From JAAURS01 sp044923475 (lineage in GTDB: Bacteria; Cyanobacteriota; Cyanobacteriia; Thermosynechococcales; Thermosynechococcaceae): a DNA stretch of 64,000 bases. The number at the start of each line of letters is the position of its first letter. Within the stretch, counting starts at the first letter, position 1. The position numbers were made by a program, and so were the translations under genes. The DNA lies in NCBI RefSeq assembly GCF_044923475.1, contig NZ_CP137338.1:620001-684000 (forward strand). The letters are read 5' to 3'. The notes under the pieces were generated by a model, which saw only the letters and a list, made by a program, of their open reading frames with translations, was not told the DNA's origin and made no database searches. Below, in pieces: positions 17,529 through 27,154 of this stretch.

Positions 17529-18968
17529 ATGGAGTTCGATCTACACAAAGCCCTCAATAACCTGACCTTAGACGCCGAATGGGTCGGCCTGCGTCAAGTT
17601 TCAGAAAAAGCATCCACCCGCTACGTCCGCGACGGCAACCCCGAAGCCAACCGCCAATCCCGCACCCAGGGCGTCATGGTCGAAGTCCTCGCCAACGGGC
17701 AATTTGGCTATGCCGCCACCAATCGCCTCGATCGCGCAGGCATCCAAGCCGCCGCAGAACAAGCGCAACAACAGGCGATCGCCGCCGCCCCTTGGGCCAT
17801 TCACTCCTTCACCGCAGACGTGCGCCCCAAAGCAGTCGGGCAATATACCTCCCCCGTCGGGCAACCCTCAGACGCCATCAGTGTCTCAGACCTCGTCGGG
17901 CTGCTGACTCAAGTCTGCCAAACCCTCAAAGTCTCCGATAAAGTGGTACAAACCAGCGCTATGGCCCAAACCGTCGAAACCGAACAGCGGTTTGTCAGCA
18001 GTAACGGTTCCGACGTATACCAGCGCTTCTTCTTTGTCGAAACTGACTACGCTTCCACCGCCCAAGACGGAGCCGTCACCCAAAAGCGAACCGATAACGG
18101 TCAACTGGCCCGCTGTTACCAAGCAGGCGTAGAAGTCTTCGACCCCGCCGCCGTCCTGGCTCGCGCCCGCCAAATTGGAGAGCAGTCCGTAGAGCTATTG
18201 GTTTCCGAAGAATGTCCCACCACCACCGCCACCTTAGTCCTAGCGCCCGACCAGATGATGCTGCAAATCCACGAAAGCATCGGTCATCCTCTAGAACTAG
18301 ACCGCATCCTGGGCGACGAGCGCAACTATGCCGGATCTAGCTTCGTGAAACTCTCTGACTTCGGCACCCTCGTCTACGGGTCGCCCCTCATGAACGTCAC
18401 CTTCGACCCTACCGTCCCCGGAGAACTTGCAGGCTACGCCTTTGACGATGGCGGTACCCCCGCCCAGCGCGAGTATCTCATTAAAGAAGGGCTATTGCTG
18501 CGAGGGCTGGGCAGTCTAGAAAGCCAAACCCGCTCCCAAGTGCCTGGGGTCGCCAACTTCCGCGCCACCTCCTGGAACCGTCCGCCCATCGATCGCATGG
18601 CAAACCTGAACCTAGAACCCGGCACCAGCACCTTTGAAGACACGATCGGGGATGTTGAATTCGGCGTATACATGGAATCCAACCGTTCCTGGTCCATTGA
18701 CGACTACCGCAATAAATTTCAGTTCGGCTGCGAGTACGCCAAGCTGATCGAAAACGGCAAGCTGACCAAAACCCTCCGCAACCCTAACTATCGCGGCGTG
18801 ACGAATCAGTTTTGGCGGAGCTTGGTGAAAGTGGGCGATCGCCACACCCTCGCCATGTACGGCACCCCCTACTGCGGTAAAGGCGAACCCAACCAAGCCA
18901 TCCGCGTCGGCCATGCCTCGCCCACCTGCGTTTTTAGCAATATCGAAGTGTTTGGAGGCGTCGCATGA
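17529..18968 (+). CDS. tldD: metalloprotease TldD
   Basis: A 479-residue TldD-family protein. The zinc-binding HExxxH is at residues 248-253 (HESIGH), followed by PLELDRILGDERNYAG. C-terminal marks are RATSWNRPPIDRMANLNLEPG and YGTPYCGKGEPNQ. TldD forms a heterodimer with PmbA (TldE) that degrades unfolded or modified small peptides; in E. coli it matures microcin B17 and degrades CcdA. The stop overlaps the pmbA start by four bases (ATGA). A possible role against the nearby toxin-antitoxin antitoxins is only an analogy. Confidence 0.95.
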   Translation: MEFDLHKALNNLTLDAEWVGLRQVSEKASTRYVRDGNPEANRQSRTQGVMVEVLANGQFGYAATNRLDRAGIQAAAEQAQQQAIAAAPWAIHSFTADVRPKAVGQYTSPVGQPSDAISVSDLVGLLTQVCQTLKVSDKVVQTSAMAQTVETEQRFVSSNGSDVYQRFFFVETDYASTAQDGAVTQKRTDNGQLARCYQAGVEVFDPAAVLARARQIGEQSVELLVSEECPTTTATLVLAPDQMMLQIHESIGHPLELDRILGDERNYAGSSFVKLSDFGTLVYGSPLMNVTFDPTVPGELAGYAFDDGGTPAQREYLIKEGLLLRGLGSLESQTRSQVPGVANFRATSWNRPPIDRMANLNLEPGTSTFEDTIGDVEFGVYMESNRSWSIDDYRNKFQFGCEYAKLIENGKLTKTLRNPNYRGVTNQFWRSLVKVGDRHTLAMYGTPYCGKGEPNQAIRVGHASPTCVFSNIEVFGGVA

Positions 18969-20296
18969 GTCAAGAGCCGGAGCAGTCTTTCAATCGGCTT
19001 TGCGATCTGCTGCTGGATACCTTGGGCGCAGAAGAACATCTTTCCATCGATTTGTCTGGCGAAGACAGCCATTTTATGCGGCTCAATCGCGGCAAAGTCC
19101 GCCAGGTGGGAACCGTGACCGATGGCGATCTGTCCCTGCGCCTCAGCCACGATCGACGCACGGCAACGGCCTCGGTCTCCTTCACGGGGAGCTTGGCGGT
19201 GGACAGCGCGATCGCCCTAGAAGCCCTCCAAGACTTGCGGCAAGAACTCCCCCAACTTCCCGCCGATCCGTACCTCGTCCTGCCCCAAAACTACGGCTCC
19301 AGCCACGAGGTCTATCCCGGACAGCTTTTGACGCCTGAAGATGCGCCCCAGGCCATTTTGCCCCTCGTCCAAGGCGTAGACTTTACCGGAATTTATGCCT
19401 CTGGCTCTATTCTGCGCGCCAACGCCAACTCCGCCGGACAGCGCCATTGGTTCGCCACCGAAACTTTTTTCCTGGACTACTCCATGATTGCCCCATCGGA
19501 GAAAGCGGTGAAAGCGACTTTGGCGGGGCAAATCTGGAGTCAAGACCAGTTCCAGGCTGAAATTGAAGCCTCCAAAGCCCAACTTGAGGTGATGGATCGT
19601 CCCGTCAAAACCATCGCGCCCGGTCGGTATCGTACCTATTTGGCTCCGGCGGCGATCGCCGAAATTCTATCCATGTTTTCCTGGGGGGCGGTCAGCGAAT
19701 CGTCCCTGCGGCAGGGCGGCAGCGCTCTGCTCAAACTGCGAGAAGGCAAAACCCTCTCGCCCCTCTTCTCCCTGCGCGAAAACTTTAGTCGCGGGACGGT
19801 GCCCCGCTTCAACAGCTTGGGCGAAATTGCGCCGGAAGAGGTATTGCTGATCGATCGAGGCACACTCGCCAATACTCTCGTTAATGCCCGGACTGCAAAA
19901 GAATACGGCGTCGCGAGCAATGCCGCCAACAGCAGCGAAAGCCTCCGTGCCCCAGAAGTTTCTATGGGAATGCTTGCGTCGGATGACATTCTGAAGCAGC
20001 TCGATACCGGACTGTATCTCTCGAATTTGCACTATCTGAACTGGAGCGATCGCCCCAGCGGACGTATCACGGGCATGACCCGCTACGCCTGTTTTTGGGT
20101 AGAAGGCGGCGAGATTGTGGCACCCATCCAAGATCTGCGCTTTGACGATAGCCTTTATGCATTTCTGGGCGAGAATTTGGAGGCGGTGACGGATTTTCAG
20201 GCCTTTGTGGCAGATGTGGATACCTATGGGGGGCGATCGCTGGGCGGCGCTCAGGTGCCCGGAATGCTCGTTCGCGACTTTACGTTTACGCTGTAG
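18965..20296 (+). CDS. pmbA: TldD/PmbA family protein, PmbA (TldE) type
   Basis: A 443-residue partner of TldD, without the zinc motif, as expected for PmbA. Visible features are HLSIDLSGEDSHFMRLNRGKVRQVG at the N-terminus, the central AIAEILSMFSWGAVSESSLRQG, and the C-terminal RITGMTRYACFWVEGGEIVAPI. It is translationally coupled to tldD, and the pair is the standard heterodimer arrangement. The downstream neighbour coaE is convergent, ten bases away. Confidence 0.93.
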   Translation: MSQEPEQSFNRLCDLLLDTLGAEEHLSIDLSGEDSHFMRLNRGKVRQVGTVTDGDLSLRLSHDRRTATASVSFTGSLAVDSAIALEALQDLRQELPQLPADPYLVLPQNYGSSHEVYPGQLLTPEDAPQAILPLVQGVDFTGIYASGSILRANANSAGQRHWFATETFFLDYSMIAPSEKAVKATLAGQIWSQDQFQAEIEASKAQLEVMDRPVKTIAPGRYRTYLAPAAIAEILSMFSWGAVSESSLRQGGSALLKLREGKTLSPLFSLRENFSRGTVPRFNSLGEIAPEEVLLIDRGTLANTLVNARTAKEYGVASNAANSSESLRAPEVSMGMLASDDILKQLDTGLYLSNLHYLNWSDRPSGRITGMTRYACFWVEGGEIVAPIQDLRFDDSLYAFLGENLEAVTDFQAFVADVDTYGGRSLGGAQVPGMLVRDFTFTL

Positions 20297-20306
20297 CCTC
20301 TAGAAG

Positions 20307-20930
20307 CTAATCAGAAATGTGCTTCTGCACAGCTCGGTCAACTTGCGCGTACAGGGCTGAGCGCGCGCCAGAATTATCTAGGACGACATCGGCGCGACGA
20401 CACTTTTCTGCCATTGACATTTGGCTGTCGATACGAGCCTGGGCCTCCTGTTGTGTAAGATGATTGCGCTGCATCAGACGGCTGAGCTGCTGCTCGGGAC
20501 TACAGGTTACAACCCACACCTCAGAAACCAAATCGGTCATCCCTGCCTCAAACAGCAGCGGGATAACCATTACGATCTCGGGTTGCGTTGCCAGAACCTC
20601 CTGCATCTCCTTCAGACGCTGCCGCACGAAAGGGTGAATCAGCGCCTCAAGCCATTGCCTTTGGGCCGCATCCTGAAAAATAATCTGACCCAGCCTAGAT
20701 CGGTCGAGCGTGTTACCTGCGTTTAATATCTCTGGGCCGTACTGCCGCACAATGGCCTGCCACCGATCGGATCCCTCTAACACGGCTTCTCTGGCATAGC
20801 AGTCTGCATCCAAAATAGGGAGCCCGTAACGATGGGCGAGGTAGCTCGACACAGTCGTTTTGCCAGTCCCAATGCCGCCCGTTAGCCCCAGCACTTTTGA
20901 AGCATTGACCGAAGCAGTGCCGCGATGCAT
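20307..20930 (-). CDS. coaE: dephospho-CoA kinase
   Basis: Final step of coenzyme A synthesis, phosphorylating dephospho-CoA at the 3' ribose position. The P-loop GGIGTGKTT is at residues 18-26, followed by GLPILDADCYAREAV. The lid and core include HPFVRQRL, VMVIPLLFEAGMTDLVSEVWVV and RMQRNHLTQQEAQARIDSQM (with a leading SRL). The 207-residue length is typical. Met1 at 20930 is likely; the first ten residues are weakly conserved. Confidence 0.96.
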   Translation of the reverse strand: MHRGTASVNASKVLGLTGGIGTGKTTVSSYLAHRYGLPILDADCYAREAVLEGSDRWQAIVRQYGPEILNAGNTLDRSRLGQIIFQDAAQRQWLEALIHPFVRQRLKEMQEVLATQPEIVMVIPLLFEAGMTDLVSEVWVVTCSPEQQLSRLMQRNHLTQQEAQARIDSQMSMAEKCRRADVVLDNSGARSALYAQVDRAVQKHISD

Positions 20931-21420
20931 GACAATTTTATAGAGAGTGTTGCAATCTGAGACCTAGCGCTGAAGTCTATAGTAATATCTAAAATCGTCG
21001 AAGGCACTCTGTAAAGCAACAATCGTCTGCGCCATAGACGGATCGGTCTGGTGCTTGAGCGATGGCATTCCTGCTGGTATTTGATGACATTGAAGTCACA
21101 CCCGAGCAGAAAAATTTCGATTACAGTGCTTACATAAGGTCATACTTTTATGTATGACAGTTCCCTCCTTTATACTTAATTTGCCTATCGAAGCATGTAT
21201 CAATGAAGCCCGAATCTAGACAAATAGACGCAATAGGCGGGGTTTGAGACAATTCTGATGCATCGATAAAGCTTAAGAATTTTCCTTTTAGATATTTGAC
21301 AGCGATGGGCATAATAGTTTCTTAAGCGTGTCCTACCAAAGGATAACCCCCAATAATTACAAGCTTGAGGTTTGAAACGATGGTTGTTGAGTCGCAGCAG
21401 AGAACATTTCTCAAAGTCCA
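20931..21420. other. 490-base intergenic region between divergent genes
   Basis: No convincing gene. It should contain the promoters of coaE (leftward) and the large GGDEF protein (rightward). A 7-bp inverted repeat, GTCATAC at 21139-21145 and GTATGAC at 21152-21158 with a 6-base spacer, could be an operator or small hairpin. The rest is AT-richer than neighbouring genes. Confidence 0.5.
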
Positions 21421-24400
21421 ATGATTGCAAACTTGACAAAGACACTGCAAAACGCCTTAAAGGCACTTCCCTCCTCAGCGCTCGATCCAGAGGCAGAAGC
21501 GCATTTAGATCGACATTGGGCGCTTGGAAGCCGAGTGTTGTTGGCATTTCAGAAATTGGCCGAACGGCAGGGCAACGTTCTATCGTCCGCTCAACAGCTT
21601 GAGGTAACGCTTGCCATTGTCGCTGAGACCTTTGGCTTTCCGCTGGCTTTTATAGAGCAGTATGATTCGGACGTAGAGAGCTTGAAGATAGTAGCAGTTT
21701 ATGGGATAGTGCTGCCCTCTACCCACGAACCCGTTCTGATGTCGCAGCAACAGACGTTGTCGGGAACGGTTATTACAACTCACACCCCTGCAATCTGGTC
21801 GGAAAACTCAGACCCTATCCCCATCCCTCAGCTTAAAGGAGTCGAACTTTCGTCGAATCGCTTTCGCACCGTCATAAGCCTGCCATTACTGCATTCCCAG
21901 TCCGCGATCGGCGTTTTGACCCTCGCTCATCCAGACTATCGGCCCGTTGAAAAATATGTGATTCATTGGCTCAGCAGTTTAGCGGCTTCTGCGGCCTCAA
22001 TTTTAGCGTACATCCAAATTGCCCAAAGCCAGCGTCAAGTGCAGGAGCGTTTAGACTTAGCCGCGCTGGGGCTGCGCGGTATTATTTACGACCTCGATCT
22101 AGAACATCGGCAAATGCTGCGCACCCAGGGTGTTGTCAGTTTATTAGGATATGACGAAACAGAAATCGCAAACTCGTTAGCTTGGTGGCTGAATCGGGTG
22201 CACCCTGAAGACCAGCAAAGGTTGCGAAATTTCTTGGAGCGCGAAGCCCAAAGTCATCGGGAATTTGCCCTCACCTATCGAGTGCGTCGCAAAAACGATC
22301 GATATTTGACGGTATGCGATCGCGGTATTGTGCTGCGCAATGCTTCTGGCCGGCCCATTCGCCTCGTGGGGACCATTGCCGAACAAACCTACCTCTTAGA
22401 CCCGCTCGACTCCGATCGCCCCGATCTCCATCCGGTCGCAGCGCCGGATAACTCGGAACCCGCAGAGCAGCCTCTGGTCTTCGCTGGAAGCCCGCAGCAA
22501 CAGCCATCAACCTTCCCCTCGACTGCTTCCCGCGTTCTACCCTCTCAGCCCTCAGTGCTCGATCGGCTCCAAGATGTTGTATTTCAAACAGATACCGAAG
22601 GATGCTGGACCTTTTTGAACCGAGCTTGGGCTGACCTCACAGGTTTTTCGGTCGAAGAAACCCTGGGCAAAAGCTGGCGAGAATTTATTCATCCAGAAGA
22701 TGAGACCGCCCAGCAGCAAGCATTTCGTTCGATATTGAGCCAGTCTGCTGCGGTTCAGACCCATCCCCACCTGCGATACATTACCAAAGCAGGCAGTACC
22801 CGTTGGGTTGAAGCCCATTGCCAACCCCTGCTCGACGCGGAGGGACTGGTTGCAGGCACCACCGGGACGCTATACGACATCACCGATCGCAAATCCGTTG
22901 AGGCCCAACTGCTCCACGATGCCATGCACGATAGTTTGACGGGGCTTCCCAATCGCGTCCTGTTCACCGATCGGCTCCAGCATGCCTATCAAGGCTATCA
23001 GCGCCATCCCGATGTGGGCTTTGCAGTTTTATTTTTAGACTTAGATCGGTTCAAAGTTGTCAACGACAGCCTGGGTCACATTCTAGGAGACGAGCTTCTA
23101 AAGTCCGTGGCCAACCGCCTTTATGATTGTCTGCGGCCGGGGGATACTGTCGCGCGCTTTGGCGGAGACGAATTTACCGTACTGCTGCCCAACTTGGTCG
23201 AAATTAGGGATGCCATTCAGGTGAGCGATCGCATCCTCAGCCAGCTCAGCCAGCCCTTCAAGCTGTCGGGTCACGCCCACGAAATTTATACATCCGCCAG
23301 CATTGGCATTGCTCTGAGCGCCGGGCCGGAACAACAGCCCGACGAACTGCTCCGCAATGCAGATATTGCCCTCTATCGCGCTAAGGCCAATGGTAAAGGT
23401 CGCTACGAGCTGTTTGCACCCACCATGCATGCCGATGCCTTAGAGCAGCTCGAACTGGAAACCGACCTCCGTCGCGCCATCGAGCAGCAGGAGCTGATCC
23501 TGCACTACGAGCCCATTTACGCGCTACCCGATCGCAGACTGGCTGGATTCGAGGCATTGCTGCGTTGGAATCATCCCAGCCGGGGACTCCTGAACCTCTC
23601 GGATTTTTTACCCTTAGCCGAAGAAACCGGGTTGGTCGCATCCATTGGTTGGTGGACGTTAAAGTCAGCCTGCGAGCAACTGCAGTCTTGGCGACAGGTT
23701 TATCCCGCTGCCGTTCAGACTTTTATGTGCGTCAGTCTATTTACTCAGCAAGTAGAAGCCGAAGATTTTGGGAGGCGTATGGAGCAAACGCTCTCCACCT
23801 TGGGCCTGCCCGCTCATTGCCTCATGCTAGCGGTCAGCGAACGCGTATTTTCCGAAGATTTCGCGAACGTGACCGCTAAGCTTCAGCTTTTGCACCGTCA
23901 GGGGATGTATCTGTGCCTGGATGCATTCGGCCATCTGTTCTCCTCCTTTGGAGATTTGAGCCATCTGCCCGTCAGCCATCTGAGAATTCATCGTTCTTTG
24001 ATCGGTCAGATGCAAACTGGAAATAATTTAGATGCAGTTTCTTCTATCCTTGACTTGGGGCGTCGCTTAAGTCTGAGAGTCATCGCCGAAGGCATCGAAA
24101 ACGAACTCCAAATTGCGCAACTTCAAGCATTGAGGTGCGATTATGGACAAGGTCTTTTTCTATCTCCAGTTTCTTCTCCAGAAAATCTCCATCATTTACT
24201 CGAGCAACCCTTGGCAGTTAGCGCGTCTAGCATGAATCTCCATTCTGCTTCTCCACCTATCCTAATCGTGCACAATGCTTTGCAAGATACCCACATCACC
24301 TTGGCGAACGGTAAGTCATGGAGTATTGGTCGCAGTCCGGACAGTACAGTTGTATTGGCGGATCGGTGGGTATCGCGCAGTCACGCGGAAATACAGCTAT

Positions 24401-25143
24401 TGGACAACGGCAATTACTACCTGGTCGACCTGGGGAGCGGCAACGGTTCTTTTGTAAACGGCCAGCGCGTGACCATGCCCGTTCACCTCAACGATAGCGA
24501 TTTGCTGACGATAGGGCGCACCGAAATCGAGTTTCAGACATTGGCGATCGAAATGCCGACTCAGCAGCAGGAACCTCTTCCCGTGCCGCAGCTAGCGACT
24601 GTGCCTGTCCCGCCCGATCCGGCGCGAAAAACTGTATTGATGATGCAGTCGTCTCAGCATCAGAGCAACATTTGGCGCGCAGCGCTTAAGTCCCAGGATC
24701 TTTTACTCAAGAGTGTCAGTCCCGAGACGGACTTACAGCAGGTGATCGAGCAACGAGCTCAGGCTGGGGAGTCGCTGCCCGATTTGCTGCTGCTCGATAT
24801 GACCACCTTGCGCCCCAATCCCTACAGTTTTTGTCGCTGGTGCCATCGCGAGTACCCACAGCTCAAAATTGTGCTCACGAGCGGCACGCGCACGGAAGTT
24901 CCCCCTTCGGAGCGCCAGTGGGCCATTCACCAAGGGGCTTTGGATTTGCTGGCCGCCTTTCCCGAAGACAACCTTTTTTCTAAGCTGGTCGATATTGCTG
25001 CCAAAGTGCGATCGTTACTCAATGCCCTTGACGCGCATCCAGTTTCGCAGCAGTCTCTAGCTAGCGCGCTGATGTCTATCCAAGCGGTTATGAATCCTCA
25101 AGATACGGTGCTGGGGTTGGACGAGTTTTTGCCAGGCGGTTGA
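21421..25143 (+). CDS. GAF-PAS-PAS-GGDEF-EAL(degenerate)-FHA-pseudoreceiver signalling protein
   Basis: A 1240-residue cyclic-di-GMP protein, soluble. Domain order: GAF (about 35-200), PAS (about 208-325), Pro/Ser linker, PAS (about 380-500), GGDEF (about 505-665), EAL (about 680-930), FHA (about 945-1050), receiver-like domain (about 1075-1200). The GGDEF motif at 581-585 is intact and preceded by the inhibitory-site RPGD at 572-575, so diguanylate cyclase activity is likely. EAL at 711-713 survives, but the metal-binding residues are changed: VSLF for VNLS, LAVSE for LEITE, LDAFG for LDDFG, RIHRS for KIDRS. The phosphodiesterase is therefore probably dead. FHA retains IGRSPDS, SRSHAEI and GSGNGSFVNG, so it should read phosphothreonine. 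The receiver keeps the Asp at 1126 but lacks the acidic pair and Lys. The gene overlaps lpxB tail to tail by 56 bases. Confidence 0.93.
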   Translation: MIANLTKTLQNALKALPSSALDPEAEAHLDRHWALGSRVLLAFQKLAERQGNVLSSAQQLEVTLAIVAETFGFPLAFIEQYDSDVESLKIVAVYGIVLPSTHEPVLMSQQQTLSGTVITTHTPAIWSENSDPIPIPQLKGVELSSNRFRTVISLPLLHSQSAIGVLTLAHPDYRPVEKYVIHWLSSLAASAASILAYIQIAQSQRQVQERLDLAALGLRGIIYDLDLEHRQMLRTQGVVSLLGYDETEIANSLAWWLNRVHPEDQQRLRNFLEREAQSHREFALTYRVRRKNDRYLTVCDRGIVLRNASGRPIRLVGTIAEQTYLLDPLDSDRPDLHPVAAPDNSEPAEQPLVFAGSPQQQPSTFPSTASRVLPSQPSVLDRLQDVVFQTDTEGCWTFLNRAWADLTGFSVEETLGKSWREFIHPEDETAQQQAFRSILSQSAAVQTHPHLRYITKAGSTRWVEAHCQPLLDAEGLVAGTTGTLYDITDRKSVEAQLLHDAMHDSLTGLPNRVLFTDRLQHAYQGYQRHPDVGFAVLFLDLDRFKVVNDSLGHILGDELLKSVANRLYDCLRPGDTVARFGGDEFTVLLPNLVEIRDAIQVSDRILSQLSQPFKLSGHAHEIYTSASIGIALSAGPEQQPDELLRNADIALYRAKANGKGRYELFAPTMHADALEQLELETDLRRAIEQQELILHYEPIYALPDRRLAGFEALLRWNHPSRGLLNLSDFLPLAEETGLVASIGWWTLKSACEQLQSWRQVYPAAVQTFMCVSLFTQQVEAEDFGRRMEQTLSTLGLPAHCLMLAVSERVFSEDFANVTAKLQLLHRQGMYLCLDAFGHLFSSFGDLSHLPVSHLRIHRSLIGQMQTGNNLDAVSSILDLGRRLSLRVIAEGIENELQIAQLQALRCDYGQGLFLSPVSSPENLHHLLEQPLAVSASSMNLHSASPPILIVHNALQDTHITLANGKSWSIGRSPDSTVVLADRWVSRSHAEIQLLDNGNYYLVDLGSGNGSFVNGQRVTMPVHLNDSDLLTIGRTEIEFQTLAIEMPTQQQEPLPVPQLATVPVPPDPARKTVLMMQSSQHQSNIWRAALKSQDLLLKSVSPETDLQQVIEQRAQAGESLPDLLLLDMTTLRPNPYSFCRWCHREYPQLKIVLTSGTRTEVPPSERQWAIHQGALDLLAAFPEDNLFSKLVDIAAKVRSLLNALDAHPVSQQSLASALMSIQAVMNPQDTVLGLDEFLPGG

Positions 25144-26290
25144 GGATAGCGGTGGCAGCTCTCTGAATTGCGCCAGGGGGGCCAAGTTGGGTTCTGAGCT
25201 GCTGGTACTGCTGCAACATTTGCATCCGCGCTAGAGAAGGCTGTAGCAGCTCTAGGGCTAACCGTGTGATCGCTTGAGGGGTTACGGCTTCTTGCAACAG
25301 CTCTGGCACGACGGTGGCATTTTGGACGAGATTGACAGGGGAAATGTAAGGCACCTGAAACCGCAGGAGTTTGCGGTAGAGCCAGCCGTTAAAGGGATGA
25401 ATGCGGTAAACTGCAATTTGGGGCACGTTCAGCAGTGCGGCTTCGAGATTGGCAGTACCGGATTTACCAATACTTAAATCTGCGGCGGCAAGGACCAGAT
25501 GGGGGTCCTCAGTCAAGCTAGCTTTCAGCTCAAATCGATCGACGACAGCTTGAATCGATTCGCGAAAGTGAGGTAGGGCAACTGGGATCCAAAAGCGGAC
25601 CTCGGGAACTCGCGCCTGAATTTGCTGGGCAGCTTCGGCCAAGACAGGTAGAATGTATCGCAGTTCCTGGGAGCGCGAGGCAGGCAGGAGGGCGATCGCC
25701 TTTTGCTGCGGGGGAATTCCCAGCCGATCGCGGGCTCGATCGCGGGTGGGCAATTGCGTCAAAGTATCGACAAAAGGATGTCCGATCCAGGTTGCAGAAG
25801 CTCCATGGTCCGCATAATATTGCGCCTCTTGGGAAAAGATTGCCAAAATCTCGTCGGTGGAGTTTGCAATTTGCCGGGTCGTCCCTTTCCCAAAGGCCCA
25901 TACCCATTCTTGGGGGGCAATGTAGTAAACGATAGGGCAACCGCAATGCCGCTTCAGATATCGGGCTAAGGGTACGTTAAACCCCGGATAGTCGATCAGA
26001 ACTGTCAGGTCTGGAGGGCGTCCGATGAGATGCTGCTTCAACTGCTGCTGAATGGTTAAAGCGGATTTTATGAAGGGCAAAGACTCGATCGAGCCGATCG
26101 CGCTCAAACGGGTGGTATCGGCCAACAGCGTTACCCCGCTCTGCTGCATGCGCGGACCGCCGAGCGCATCGATCTCTAGATGCCAATCTCGTTCCGAAGC
26201 AGCGGCATGAAGCGCCCGAACGAGAAGGCTCCCCTGAAGATCGCCAGAGACCTCCCCGGTCGCAATCAAAAGGCGAAATCGATCGGTCAT
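25088..26290 (-). CDS. lpxB: lipid-A-disaccharide synthase
   Basis: Glycosyltransferase joining UDP-2,3-diacylglucosamine and lipid X in lipid A assembly at the cytoplasmic membrane. It has 400 residues, slightly long. Family marks are ATGEVSGDLQGSLL, ALGGPRMQQSG, LIDYPGFNVPLARYLKR, YYIAPQEWVWAFGKGT, GHPFVD, LLPASRSQELRYILPV and KSGTANLEAALLNVPQIAVYR. The start overlaps the lpxA stop by four bases. It is the last gene of the purC-bamA-lpxC-fabZ-lpxA-lpxB run. Confidence 0.96.
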   Translation of the reverse strand: MTDRFRLLIATGEVSGDLQGSLLVRALHAAASERDWHLEIDALGGPRMQQSGVTLLADTTRLSAIGSIESLPFIKSALTIQQQLKQHLIGRPPDLTVLIDYPGFNVPLARYLKRHCGCPIVYYIAPQEWVWAFGKGTTRQIANSTDEILAIFSQEAQYYADHGASATWIGHPFVDTLTQLPTRDRARDRLGIPPQQKAIALLPASRSQELRYILPVLAEAAQQIQARVPEVRFWIPVALPHFRESIQAVVDRFELKASLTEDPHLVLAAADLSIGKSGTANLEAALLNVPQIAVYRIHPFNGWLYRKLLRFQVPYISPVNLVQNATVVPELLQEAVTPQAITRLALELLQPSLARMQMLQQYQQLRTQLGPPGAIQRAATAILNRLAKTRPTPAPYLEDS

Positions 26291-27117
26291 CTATCCGCTG
26301 CGCTCGATCGCCCGTGCTGTCCGCGCCCCGAAATGACACCCCGCCGACCGGACTGTTGGGCTTCCTGCAAAAATAAACTGAGATGGCGGACGGGATCTTC
26401 GGAAGCTTCTTGCATGAGGTGTTCCAGCGCCTTAGCAAAGGGTATTGCGGAGTGGTATAGCAGTGCGTAAGCTTTTTTAAGCTCCTTGAACGCCAAACTT
26501 TCCGGGGCGATGCCATTGCGCTTTAGCCCCACAGTATTGAGTCCCCTGATCCGAGCTGGATTGCCTTCAACGAGTAAATAGGGCGGCACATCCCGATTAA
26601 TGCGGCTCATTCCCCCAATCATGGCCAGGCGACCGATGCGCGAGAACTGGTGTACGCCTGTCATCCCGCCAATCACGGCCTTGGACCCAACCTGGACGTA
26701 CCCCCCTAGCCCTACCGCATTGGCAATGGTGACCTCATCCTCGATCTGGCAGTTGTGGGCGATGTGGGCGTAAGCCATCAAGAAGTTATCGTTGCCGATG
26801 CGGGTGACCGCATCGACTTGGGTGGGGCGATGAACGGTCACGAACTCGCGGATCTGGTTGCGATCGCCAATCTCGACCCAAGATTGCGCTCCAGCGTAAG
26901 ATACATCCTGAGGCGGCAATCCAATCGTCGCACCGGGAAAAATCCGATTGTCTTCCCCGATACGGACTGCCCCATCAATGACAACGTGAGCGCCCACGCG
27001 AGTTCGCGCTCCAATCGAGACGCTGGCGTCAATCACCGCATAGGGACCCACCTCAATATCTTCAGCCAACTGCGCCTTGGGGTGAATCACAGCAGTCGGG
27101 TGGATGCGGCTTATCAT
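26287..27117 (-). CDS. lpxA: acyl-ACP--UDP-N-acetylglucosamine O-acyltransferase
   Basis: First step of lipid A synthesis. A 276-residue left-handed beta-helix protein with hexapeptide repeats from residue 5 onward. It has the LpxA-specific IREFVTVHRPT, AYAHIAHNCQIED (catalytic His) and GGMTGVHQFSRIGR, then a helical C-terminus. The last 20 residues (SGRRGVISGRGQHGRSSAAD) are Gly/Arg-rich and not typical. Translationally coupled to lpxB. Confidence 0.96.
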   Translation of the reverse strand: MISRIHPTAVIHPKAQLAEDIEVGPYAVIDASVSIGARTRVGAHVVIDGAVRIGEDNRIFPGATIGLPPQDVSYAGAQSWVEIGDRNQIREFVTVHRPTQVDAVTRIGNDNFLMAYAHIAHNCQIEDEVTIANAVGLGGYVQVGSKAVIGGMTGVHQFSRIGRLAMIGGMSRINRDVPPYLLVEGNPARIRGLNTVGLKRNGIAPESLAFKELKKAYALLYHSAIPFAKALEHLMQEASEDPVRHLSLFLQEAQQSGRRGVISGRGQHGRSSAADR

Positions 27118-27154
27118 AATAGGCGGCTAACATTGCAACCTGCGTCGGCCAAGG

